In this document: in pieces, positions 28,098-40,034 of the stretch
Numbering within the stretch: the first letter of the stretch is position 1
Layout: the number at the start of each line of letters is the position of its first letter
From: Apostichopus japonicus
Lineage: Eukaryota > Echinodermata > Holothuroidea > Aspidochirotida > Stichopodidae
NCBI RefSeq assembly: GCF_037975245.1
Contig: NC_092572.1
Span: forward strand, 23,172,489-23,236,488
Direction: 5' to 3'
Length of the DNA: 64,000 nucleotides
Made by a program: the position numbers and the translations under genes
Notes under the pieces: model-generated
The model's database searches: none
What the model saw: only the letters and a program-made list of their open reading frames with translations
What the model was told of the DNA's origin: nothing

Positions 28098-31000
28098 TGG
28101 TATGCTTGACCAAATTTTGAAATAAGATATTTCAACAGAATTCCCAAGATACTTATGTTTCTTTCCTCTTGTATGTATTGCTTTTTGCTTGGGGAGGAGG
28201 TAGGGGGGAAGGGTGGTAGATGGTCATTATGGACCACTGTAAACCCAAGTTTGAACCTGGGGATTATCCAAAGGATTACCCAAAGCCAATCATTTTCACA
28301 GACTTTAATTTGAAATATGTACCTCATTGGGTGTTGGATTATTTAAAGAAAATTTGTGTCGATTTGTTGACCTAACCAACTGATTTGACTTCCATTTTTG
28401 CTAACATGATTATTCAATGTTGCAGCAGTGTATATCGGAAGTGTTAGTATATGTTGCTAACGATGGCCTTCAATATGCCACATGGTTACCCCGCATGGTG
28501 TGTCTGGGTAATTTTATCTTACCCACATTGTTACCCCTCGGCCTTTTTTCGGATCAACGACTACCTGAAATGACCACCACCAGCAGCAGCTTGTTCTTTT
28601 CAGTTCCTTTGTACCACCTGTCTTTTACTTTACAACAACACTGTGTTTGGGTTAAACATGGCCGCCACCAAACTAACAAAATTATACACTGACTTATATA
28701 ATTCAAAGTATATTGCTTTAAGTTTCAAAAGGGGTCCAAAGGACAACCACTATGCAGTAAACAGAGAGGTGTATTATGGAATTCATTAACATTTTGGAAA
28801 AGGTGTGTGACTTCAAAGTTACAAGCTTAATTTTGTGTGAATGCAACCTGAAGTATTTATTAAGCTATAACGAGATATTTATCAGCAAATCATTTTCATA
28901 CAAAAGGACACACCTGAAGAAGTGACCACGTAAATGTTTTATGCATGCACTCTGGCATTGCATAATTAGCATATTACTTAAATTAAAGATTCTAAAACAA
29001 TGGATATTTGACTGAATGAATATTCATTCCTGAATAACCTTTGACACTACAGGGTCATCCTACATAATTTACATAACAAAAGATACAGCTCTCCAAATGT
29101 GACTGATTGAGTATGTGTTCTTTGTGTAAACTTTGACATTATATGATTTACATATCATTTACGTATCATTTATACAGAGCAGTAATTCTGAAAATTGGAT
29201 CAAAATAAGATCCAATCTGTGACATCACCTGTGACATCACATGCATTAACGTATTAATTTGTACACGGAAAGCTAATTTCACTGAATATTCATTCTCGTC
29301 TCTTTCTAATATATTTCCGAAATTTCCAGTCGCCACACGGTCAGGTTTGAGAAGTGGGCGGTGGAGTGATGAGGGTTGACAAGGTAAAGAATGTGGAAAG
29401 GGGGAAAGCAAGAGTCCTTGGTTTTATGTCCCAAGTTTGTTGGATGTTGCATGACTGTACACAGACAGGGTGAACAAGAAATAACAATATGAAAATGGTC
29501 ATAGGTTACAATTACTTACCATAATTTGGTATTTGCATGACTGGGGCCCAAATGGGGGAACCCAGTGGTGTTGTTGTCTCAATATTGCAAATTGTCAAAG
29601 TTTGAAACACTGAGATCCTTTATTCGATGTTGGCATGAATAAGATGCGTGGTCATGAATATGTAATTTAAAAGGAAGAGGTTACAGGTTGAAGGTTACGG
29701 TAGAAATTGGAGAAAAAATTTTGCATGTCTCAGCTGAGGATAGATTTTAACCCACGGTTGTAAAATAGGGATATAATTTTGGACTGTTATTAACATGTGA
29801 AATGAGGTTACATTACTTTTGTAAATGTGATGCAGTGTCGTGAAGGTCTAAGGTCATGTACGATCGGTAAAGTAATTATTATTCATTGGTGGGATTTATC
29901 AATTCCAGGGAATGATTCAAAGTGAATTGTTCAAAGTTACATACGGCAAGAATGGTAGTCCCTATACACAAAGTTCTGCTCCTCTCTCCTCATGGTTTTG
30001 TATACGGTGGAGGTCATAAGGTCAAATGCAAAAATTGGCATGCGTGAGCATTAGTGGTGGTGGGGACTTGAGGTGAATTACCCTCAAGAAAAGGCATAGA
30101 TGATAAGTATTTCCATAATCAACTTCTGAAAAAGTCGCTCATCGTGCAGCTCTATTTATAAAAACTTTCGGGTATGTAACACTTCATAATCTGGCAAAGG
30201 GCAGATTAAGAAGTGTTCTCGCCACCCAGGTCGCAGAGGTCAAAAGTTGAGGCTCAGCTTCAGCATAAATGTAGAGGACTTTTAACAGTACCATAGTAAA
30301 GTGAAATTAATGCTATGCTCTGCATGTAATGGGTGATTTGTAAAAAGCTTGGTGTTTCTGCTGCGAAGCAATACTAGAAAAATGCAATTCTAGAAAAAAA
30401 GAGAATTTCTTTAATATGCAAGTCTGCTTGCAATAATTATCCAGTGATAATTGTCCAGTTTAGGCCATTCATGTCCAAGCAAGCATTTTACAGCCATTAT
30501 CACTCTCAGTGGCATTTCTTTCTCTGAAATATTTCTTTTTTGATTTAAATATTCCCCCTCAATATCTGCCATTAATTTGGCGATGGTTTATGATATCCAA
30601 GCAAGAACTAATTTGCAAGAATCTAGATCATTCAAAAAGTTTGCCCACTATAAACCCTCGTATTATAAAAAAAAAAATGGACCAAATGTGCCAAAATATT
30701 TCAGTGTGGGGAGCCTCGATCTGCAGCCGGTTCCCTTGATCTACCCCTGCAATTTCTGTGGATCAGTCAAGCACAGTATGGAGACCCCTAGAGTGTATAC
30801 TAACAGCATGCATGATTTAGATGCAGGACATTAATTTTCATCTCATAAATATTCATCATTGTCAGATCATCACCGAATTCATGAATAGTAAACATCACAT
30901 TTATATGTATATGCATGAGCACACATCAGATTGCCATTTATCCAACTTTCTAAGATTTACGAGCCAGTCTTATATCTAAGCTTTGGTTGCATTTTTATTC

Positions 31001-33233
31001 TCTTTATAAAAGTTAATTGGGGAAACAGGTCTCTAGTCAGTTTTGAAGTAAAGACAGCATCTAGTGATGAAATTGAAAGGTGAATCATGTCGGTATGCAT
31101 AGCTGTGTCACAGGTGACACTAGTGTGACAGAGGTACAGCTGGTTAGCTTGTCACTGTACCACTGTGTCACAGCTTGCTGTGTCACAGGTAATGAGCCAG
31201 TTATTAAGGCACCAAAAATGAAAGGGGCTGCAGCAGCTGCAAGATCCCACTGCAGCAATGCTGATTCAAAATATCATACTAAAGAGTTCAGTATGGGAGA
31301 TAGTACAAAGCCTATTGTGTGTAACTACACAGTACAAAAGGTTACATCTGCCAATTTAAAATATCAAACAATAGAGTGTATATTGGGATACAGACAATGC
31401 CTATTGTATGTATTACTACACAGTACGAAAGGTTGCATCTGTGATACACTGCATCCAGCAGCCGACTCGGTGTCCTACTTTGAGTCTTGGCTGTGTGTTC
31501 TTGTATGTGATTCATTCTGTCAAATTTTGCCCTAATTCAGACTAGAGTTGCCAATGTTTCTCTTATCATTCCTACAATTTTATTAGAAGAAAAGGTCTTA
31601 TATAATAATCATCCTTTTCACCAATACCTAACATTTGGTCCCTCCCAATGGTTGTAAGTTCCACCAAAAGGGAAGATTTTTTATTTTATGGAATTTGTAG
31701 GCATTCCCACAGCTACTGTAGGGCATAGCTTGAAACTTATCTGAACTGGCTACAGAGAGCTAATTCTCGTATAGTGGATGGTGTCGGCATTGAAATAGCA
31801 CAGTAGCAAAAAAACAGTAAAATATTTGTATCGGTGCATGTGGGTTTGAGGCTTCAAATGGGAATCGACTTAAAATCTGACATCAATAGAGGGCAGCATT
31901 TCGTTATTAGAATACTGTGAAGAGAGAGATTTTAAGAAGTGTAGATCTGAGTCTGTTCAGTTGAAATAATTATCAGTTTGATCGGTACTAGGTACGATCG
32001 TACTCAGGTCGATCAAACACGCTAAATATTTCATATGTGAAGTTGCTCTACTCTAGAGGAAAAATACAAGATCATTCTGCTTTAATGCTTCGATGGTCTG
32101 AGATATACTGATCAAAGTTGTTATTGTCGGCCGTACTTAATTTCCACGTTTACTTAATTTCCATGTTTACCGACATTCTTTCAACCGTTTCATTATTTGT
32201 CTCTAACTCCTCAGGGAACCTTATAACTATCCGGAAAGCGACTTTGGTGGATTTGACCAACCGAAAAAGGAATACAGTTACTAACAGAGGGCGGCAAACA
32301 GAAAATACGAACATGAAAAATGATCCGAGCAGCTTCCGCCTTCTGACAATTTTTTCAAAACGATTCGAACTGATAATCAATCATGCCAGGTTTCTTCATT
32401 TTTTTTATCCAAAACTGTGTTTGAACCTTGAGAATATTTTTTTAAGTATAACGCAAAAGAAGTTGTAAACGATGAGAGGGAAGATATTCGAACAACTCAT
32501 TTTCAAACACAAAATTCTATAGATCTCATCAACAAAGAATATAAATTTGCCTAAATGCCAAAGTGGTGAAATTTTGTGAGTGTAGGATGATGTAGGTATG
32601 TGCTGCCATTACTAAAAAAAGAGCTGGCTCTCCCTGCCTCTCGGATAGAACGAGATGAGGTGACTGGCCGTCCTCGACGTTTGGAAAGACATTCGCAAGA
32701 GCGTGTCAGTATACTAATTCACAAGAATAAGAATAGTCGCTTGGAAACTTAAAGGTATTCTTGGTAAAGTCATGAGTTCAATCAGTTGTGTTCACCATCT
32801 ACACAAACGATTTCGGAGTTTCGGACAGCTTGAAGAAGACACCGACATGCATTACTGCCTAACAGAAGACCTTTGACCTTTGATCAACCTTTTCAAGACA
32901 CTTTGAAGTAGGGTTTTTCATGAGTATTGTATATAGCCAGATTGATATTTTTCAATGGTGCTGGGGGTATCAGGACTCATGATAGGGAGGACAGGGGGAA
33001 GGGGGAGTACTGGGAAGATTGTTAGTACTGAATATTCATGAAGATGATTAATGTAATGAATATTCACACTTTTTAGATAACTATGGGAAAGTCTAATATT
33101 GATTTTGTTTTCTTTCTTTCTTTCATTTTTTTTTTTTTTTTTTTAATAATTAGAACATTTGTTGGAAGAACGGTGCAATGGCATGAAATATTTCATGCGT
33201 AGTTTTACAACCCTTAGGATGGTTCTTCTCCTA
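28098..33233. other. Intergenic DNA, no gene recognised
   Basis: About 5.1 kb between the satellite and the 123-bp array. The ORFs present (28417-28692, 31080-31535, 32118-32468) have no recognisable domains and no supporting splice structure. A poly-T run lies near 33127-33144. Confidence 0.5.
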
Positions 33234-33725
33234 GTAACTACCAGTACATATAACTAATGTATATTAGTGTGTTGTACTCTCTACTAGTACTAGTAGTAGT
33301 TTTCATGTCTCTACAGGTGTACTTTCTCCAAGTACTATCCACACTATTTATATCTAGTAACTACCAGTACAAACAACTAATGTATATTAGTGTGTTGTAC
33401 TCTCTACTAGTACTAGTAGTAGTTTTCATGTCTCTACAGGTGTACTTTCTCCAAGTACTATCCACACTATGTATATCTAGTAACTACCAGTACAAACAAC
33501 TAATGTATATTAGTGTGTGGTACTCTCTACTAGTACTAGTAGTAGTTTTCATGTCTCTACAGGTGTACTTTCTCCAAGTACTATCCACACTATGTATATC
33601 TAGTAACTACCAGTACAAACAACTAATGTATATTAGTGTGTTGTACTCTCTACTAGTACTAGTAGTAGTTTTCATGTCTCTACAGGTGTACTTTCTCCAA
33701 GTACTATCCATACTATGCATATCTT
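33234..33725. repeat. 123-bp tandem repeat, 4 copies
   Basis: Copies begin GTAACTACCAGTACAAACAA at 33234 (variant ACATATAAC), 33357, 33480 and 33603. The period of 123 is a multiple of three, so one frame stays open across all copies and gives a hydrophobic 41-residue repeat (MYISVLYSLLVLVVVFMSLQ...). It is considered non-coding. Confidence 0.92.
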
Positions 33726-33939
33726 ATCACCAGTCAATATTAACGTGACCACTTCAAGGGAATAAGGTGGTAGGCTTGGGATATTGTGGAGAAAATTATG
33801 ATATAAATGACTTTCTGTAAAGTGTAGACAATCACCTTGATATATTATTCCAAGTAGCCTTAATTCACTAATCCCAGGTGTCAGAATTTATATCACATTT
33901 AAATTGATTCGTGTGTAAATTACTATTTCTGTGAACGTC

Positions 33940-34452
33940 TACTTTAACGTCTAGTCTCGGCCTAGAGTCTAGTCTCTATCTCTAGTCTCGACCCCTAGTC
34001 TAGTCTCAGTGTCTTGTCTAGTCTCTAGTCTCAGCCTCTAGTCTAGCCACTGGTCTAGCCTCTAGTCTAGTCTCAGCCTCTAGTCTAGCCACTGGTCTAG
34101 CCTCTAGTCTAGCCTCTAGCCTAACCTATAGTCTAGCATCTATTCTAGCCTTGAGTCTATTGTCTAGTCTCGGCCTAGAGTCTAGTCTCAGCCTAGAGTC
34201 TAGTCTCTATCTCTAGTCTAGTCTCAGCGTCTTGTCTAGCCTCTAGTCTAGCCACTGGTCTAGCGTCTAGTCTCAGCCTCTAGTCTAGCGTCTAGTCTCA
34301 GCCTCTAGTCTAGCCACTGGTCTAGCCTCTAGCCTAACCTATAGTCTAGCATCTATTCTAGCCTTGAGTCTATTGTCTAGTCTCGGCCTCTAGTCTAGTG
34401 TCTAGTCTAACCTTTAGTCTAGTGTCTAGTCTAACATCTAGTCTAGCTTCTC
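33940..34452. repeat. TCTAGTCTAGCC-type short tandem array
   Basis: Built from CTCTAGTCTAGCCACTGGTC and related units, very dense in CTAG tetranucleotides. Two larger blocks (GTCTCGGCCTAGAGTCTAGT at 33955 and about 34168) indicate a block duplication of roughly 215 bp. Confidence 0.88.
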
Positions 34453-37400
34453 TGCCTGTTGGCTAAGATGATGCGTAGTACCTGTTCCCTTGCTTTCGGG
34501 ATCCGTGACACACATTTCACGATGATCACACAGTCACACTCTCGATGCAAGGAGACCGGGGTTGAGAAGCAGATCAGTCCTTGGGTTGTTTGGTGTTTTC
34601 ATGCCCAGGTTCTTTCCTGGGTGGCTTTTTTTACAAATAATCTTTAGTCCAGCAGTGCCTTTGTAGCTCCTAACTAAGCTCAGGGATAACTTCGGTCCCT
34701 AAAATCCCACATCTCCATCAGAGGAAAGAACAGTTTTACGGCAATAGTGGTGATGACTCATAGCCATGGTAGGTCTGTGTTGTCAAGGAGATGTAAAATG
34801 GAGCTTGTCTTGTCAAAAGTTTCAAACTCTACCAAAGTGATTTCTGTCTGTGATTCCATACTTCTTTGTGCTGTCATGTAAGAAAAAAAAGCTGTTTCCT
34901 CTTGATAAATATTTTAATATTTATACTGGAATGTAATGAAATGGACACAAGAAAGGTCTTTGTGAAAAAGGCCAAAATCATGAAAAAAGTTATGTGATTA
35001 CTGGATTAATATCAACAACAAAAAATTTCTCTTTTTTTTATGATAATATTATTGATAGTACAAGCAAAGCATGGCCAGCCTAATGGTAAAATTAAAGGCA
35101 AAGTGCACACTTATATAAATCGAAAAAGTTGCAAATCAAAAATTAAAATGCTGAAGGTATATCCGTAGGATGTTTTAAAAGTATTCCGAATTATGCTGAT
35201 TAATTAAAATTAATACCCAATAGATTTCTTAATGTATCCACGGTTCGATTCTTATGAGATTTTGTTGTTCATATTCTACGTTGTATATAACGAGTAGCTA
35301 ATAATGTTTTTAGTAATATTGTAATGTTTATTCGTCGGTCCTACTCTTTGTCAGAACGCTGGCAATGTACGAAAGGAGGAAAGAAAAACTAAACCAAAGT
35401 TTAAAACTTGTTTGGACGCAAATATAAGGTCCACTCAATAAAGTATTCACTTTACTTACTTATAAATGTTTTGAACTGGTTCTTGTGGTATTTACTGATT
35501 TGTCAATGCTGGGGTATTTTTATATGAATGATATAACCAATGGGGTTATCATGCAAGGTTGGCATCTACACGAATAGAATTGATTTTAATATTGAATATA
35601 ACAACAAAGATAACATCAGCAAGATAATCCCATAACTTAGATGATGATGATGAGTTTTTTTAAAGTTTACTATCATGGTTTTATGAAACACTGCCATTGT
35701 TTTCAGAGCGAGAAAATATAGATTCAGTTTATGTTGAATATAGTATTCTCTTGAACCAAATATCTTTATATCTATATTTCACGGTAATGGTACTTTTAAG
35801 ACGATTTTTCTTTTTTGTTAACTCCTGATTTACGTCCTTGACCTGCATTTATTATGTGCTCATTCACAAGCAATTTCTTTTTCATTTCACTGAAGAAAGA
35901 AAAATAATGACCTCATACATCTCTGAGTTTACATTAACATCTTGTTTTGCGTTTGCCAGTAACTAGTATGGACAACAATGGGAAGAAATTTAATAGGTTA
36001 AGCGTTAGTAGTTTATAAGATTTTTACAAATACCTTCATAAGTCTTAATGCTTTTAACTTTTTCTTTTTTTTTTCTGTTTGGTTTTTAATGAATCATGGT
36101 ACATTTATTCATATTGTGGTCATTCATTATCTTGTATACAGATAAAAGTTGTGCAACATTTTATTTCCTTTTTATCTTTCAATAAAAAATATAGAACTGT
36201 AATATTTGTCTTGCAATTCTTGTTTTGGTTGTTAAAGAGTTCTCACCTTTCCTTTTAAATTCCGAAAATCTTTTCGAGTCATGAGGAGTTAATCCTTTAA
36301 AGCGTTGTGGTTAAAAGCCAGGCCTGAAAGTAGGGGAGGTTAGTTGGATTACAGCCCCAGATCCCTAGGCCAATTTCTTTAACATACAAAGTTGGATCTA
36401 CATATCAATTATAGATATAATCCAAACTTTGCAGTTGTATTCATCCAACTTTGCAAGGTTCTCAAACTTAAACGTCTGGTGACCTAAAATGACCTTTGAC
36501 CTCTATGATAAACACTCTGGTTCTGGTCCTCACTTAAGTGGATCCAAGTACTGAGGTATGAGTTCATCCAAACTTTGTTTTGAAACTATAGAGTTGACAA
36601 ATCTTTCAAAGGTTTACCTCAAATGACCTTTGACCTCTATGATAAACACTCTGGTTCTGGTCCTCAGTAAAGTTGATCCAAGTACTGAGTTAAGAGTTCA
36701 TCGAAGCTTTGATTTGAAACTATAGTATACAAACTTTTCAAAGGAAAGAATCTGTTGCTTGTGATGTCAAATCTCATTTGAGGTCACCAGAGGTCAAACT
36801 CTAAAACCTTTTACATGATATCTAACATTGGGAATCGTGGATACTTCTCATACTTGTTTTTGGTGGAGTTGTGAATTGCCACGTACAGTATACTGACCTG
36901 TGTTTATCATGCCATTGTGTAATTGTACATCAAAATAGTAGTTCAGGCTATTTCTATTGTAACAGCTACTTTTGGTTTTAACAAGCAGAAGTGTAGTGCA
37001 CTGAAGTCATCGAAACCTCAATGAATATTGCATTCTGGTTTTATTAGCAGCCTAGAAACAACACATCCATGAAAAAATAAAACATATAAGCTTAATACAT
37101 TTACTAAAATATTGAATCCAGTTATTTTTTTTTTTTTTTTTTAACCAAGCAGAAGAAGTCAGTTTATTACTCTTAGCCCGTCCTTTGTATGGGCAAGGAG
37201 TTGTTAGAGAAGGATAACAACATTTGCTTCAAAATATAATTTTACTGATAAATGGATACTTGAACACAGCATAAACCTTTTCAAGTCAAATCAGTTTGCT
37301 GATTGAATTTTTCTTGACCACTAGAGTAAACACCTTTGAACTACCTGTCCCAAAACAAGTTGTCGACAAAAGCATAGTGCAAGCCATGAATAACTTCTCT

Positions 37401-37678
37401 TCTTTAATACAGTTCTGCAATAATTCTGTCATAAAATTTTGAACATTTTGGAACAAAAGAATGGTTATTTATTTGATGGGTCTTCAAAGGCTTTACTTAA
37501 ATAGTAAGAATATTATTTACTCACAATTGCGTCTAAAATAGAATGCAACAAAACTTGCAATTTCGTGATTATTACCAAGTTAACAACATTTGGCCTTAAA
37601 TATCAGTTGCTAACCGGACTTAACTGTCTTTATTCATATACATGAATAAATAATAAATTAAACATGTTTTAAAAGAAA
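34453..37678. other. Intergenic DNA with a short duplication
   Basis: No gene was recognised. ACCTTTGACCTCTATGATAA + ACACTCTGGTTCTGGTCCTC occurs at about 36491 and 36625, a two-copy ~134-bp tandem repeat. AATAAA hexamers occur (for example near 35439 and 36181) but no transcript can be tied to them. Confidence 0.45.
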
Positions 37679-37828
37679 GTGTAAAAGTAAGTTGGCCTGA
37701 CGTTTCCATCCTAGTAGGATCTTCAAAGGCTAAATGACAAGTAACAGTAACAGAAGGGACAAAAACACACACAGAATGCAGACAGGTTAATGAGCATGGT
37801 GAACACAAGGAGATACTGTAGATGTTTT
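37679..37828. mobile_element. Solo arm of foldback element
   Basis: GTGTAAAAGTAAGTTGGCCT through GGTTAATGAGCATGGTGAAC and ACAAGGAGAT match the left arm of the complete foldback element at 61506-61852. The other arm is absent, so this is a half copy. Confidence 0.75.
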
Positions 37829-38761
37829 AAAAAATAGGAAGTCCAAGAATGAACAATAATAAGCTTCAATGTTCTGTATTAATTGATATACAAAATATCA
37901 CACTTTTTTTTCATATTTTGAAGAAGAGAATATTAGTATTACATGCTGTGGTACTGTATATCAGTCATGCTGTATTCTGGATTGAATTATGACAGCAGAT
38001 GTGTTTTGTTTGATCACACATTTTGCACAATGAATCTAGTAGTGGATCCAGGATGTGGGCCCTGGGGTTGTTGTCTGTTGAAACTGACAAGTCCACAATC
38101 ACCACCCCGTAGAGGGCACACATATACAACATTACCATCACATAGAGGGCACATATATCAGGGTAAGAAAAATCACACAACTTTGCAAAAATTGCGGTAT
38201 AGGCCCCAGTTTGTGTATGCTACAGTGTGTTAGGATAATACTTTTTGTCCCCGAGGTAGAATAGATTTCCCGGATATTCTGCGAATTCCTGCTCATGCCT
38301 GATATATACATCATCACCATCCCATAGAGGGGACATATACACCACCCCGTAGATTCCTTTTGAATTCAGCATAGAGTCAAAAACTAGGAACTTGTTAATG
38401 AAAGAAGAGATATTTTAGTGATATGTGAAAAGTAATGGTCAAAACCAATTATATAAGTCACCCCTTTGTGGCATAATTAAAGATACTGAGTACTTTAATA
38501 GGATCAAAGAGTTTATTGCTGGCTAAAATACTGACCAAACAGAGTCCTGTGACAATGTTACACACTGTTAATTGTCTGCAAAGCAAAGTAGAAACATTGT
38601 AATACTAAGAAACTTTTTAAAACCTAAATATCTTTATCCTGATTAAGTGATCCTGGCAGCTGAAACTTAGTTCAGAACTACACTGTTATGAATTATTCAA
38701 TTGTTTGTCTTCATCACATAACCATCAACAAGTTAAACATCTCAAGGAAAAACTTAAAAGG

Positions 38762-38995
38762 TTATTAACTACGTCCATTAAGTCCAGGTAAAAGGTAATT
38801 AAGTCAATTAAGTCCAGGTATAAGATAATTAAGTCCAGGTAAAAGGTAACTAGGTCCATTAAGTCCAGGTAAAAGGTAACTAAGTCCAGGTTAGAGGTAA
38901 TTAAGTCTATTTAGTCCAGGTTAAAGGTAACTATGTCCATCAAGTCCAGGTAAAAGGGTAATTAAGTCCAGGTTAAAGGTAACTAGGTCCATTCA
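38762..38995. repeat. AAGTCCAGGTAAAAGGTAAC tandem repeat
   Basis: About eight imperfect units of TAAGTCCAGGTAAAAGGTAA with an optional CTAGGTCCATT, in the region downstream of the RRP1 stop codon. The surrounding 37829-39894 shows no gene; part of it may be the RRP1 3' UTR. Confidence 0.85.
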
Positions 38996-39894
38996 GTCTC
39001 CATGTACTGCTATAACAATTCCTCTCTACTCCAAACACTGTAATAACATGTTTATAAGCTATATACTGTGCCTTCGTCTACAGGTTTGAGGGATACAATA
39101 TTTGGAATTCCCGTTGTTTGTAAGATAATGTTATCAACACTTCTGTTTCCCATAAATGTGGTCAATCTTATGCATACTAAGAATTAAATAACCCTTTTAT
39201 GTTCCATGTTGAATCTCATACTGACATTTAACACATACATGATATTAGGCACACCAATGTTATCCTTCATACAGTCAAGTCTTCCTGATTATAATGAGAT
39301 TAGCTTAATCTGTCTTGATCCTTCATAGTATGTCGTCTGATATTTAGATATTGACATATTGTGTTGAATGCATGATACTGAGTTTTCATACAGCGCTGCA
39401 CTCTGTGCTAAAATCTTATCTACCAGGTAATGAGTTCACATATACCACTTTAATCTTTCATACGATTCTGTCTACGGGCAACCAAGATTTGCTTATTCCG
39501 CCTATTCTCCTTCATAGAATGTAGTCTGATATTTCCATTAAATATTGTGCCGTCCACTCGATACTGAGCTCGTATATTGTTCAGTGACACCTCATAACAT
39601 TTCATCTACCTACATTGAGACTTCTCCCTGTAGTAGACATTGATACAGCAGTGGCAACGCAAGAACCAAATTCCTTCCATATACGCAAACCGTCATCGTT
39701 TTCAAGTAGCCGAGGAATGGCTTGATGACACCGACTGATCTTACTCATTTCTAACTGAGAATAATTGATTCCCGCCATTCCACTCGGCGCTGAGGGGGTC
39801 CACCGTCCTTACCACAGACCAGAGAAATATCATCCTCCTCTATGAACCTCTTTTAGAGTAGACAATCTCAGAGACGGTCCATCCTACTGACGAT

Positions 39895-40034
39895 TTACTT
39901 TTTCTTGTTTCTCCGACTCCTGAGAGTTCTTGGGGTGGCGGGAATGGCTTTGATCGCCGGGGACTCGGGTTTCTTCTCCCCGTCGAATGGAATCCCGGGA
40001 CTGGCTCGCACCCTCTTGTGATAGTCGGTAGAAG
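39895..40034 (-). CDS. RRP1: RRP1 exon 11, stop
   Basis: 140 nt, phase 1 in, acceptor GACCTACAG. Encodes DYHKRVRASPGIPFDGEKKP and ends TPRTLRSRRNKKK then TAA at 39895-39897, a basic nuclear/nucleolar-type C terminus. Confidence 0.88.

Noticed and set aside
31080-31535. 151-residue plus-strand ORF rich in Cys and Val
   Set aside because: No domain, no splice partners, and partly built from short GTGTCACAG-like and GTACAAAAGGTT-like repeats.
32118-32468. 116-residue plus-strand ORF
   Set aside because: No recognisable domain, and an equally long overlapping ORF exists on the other strand; likely chance.
33257-33748. 163-residue hydrophobic ORF
   Set aside because: It is a direct translation of a 123-bp tandem repeat whose period keeps one frame open; no other coding sign.
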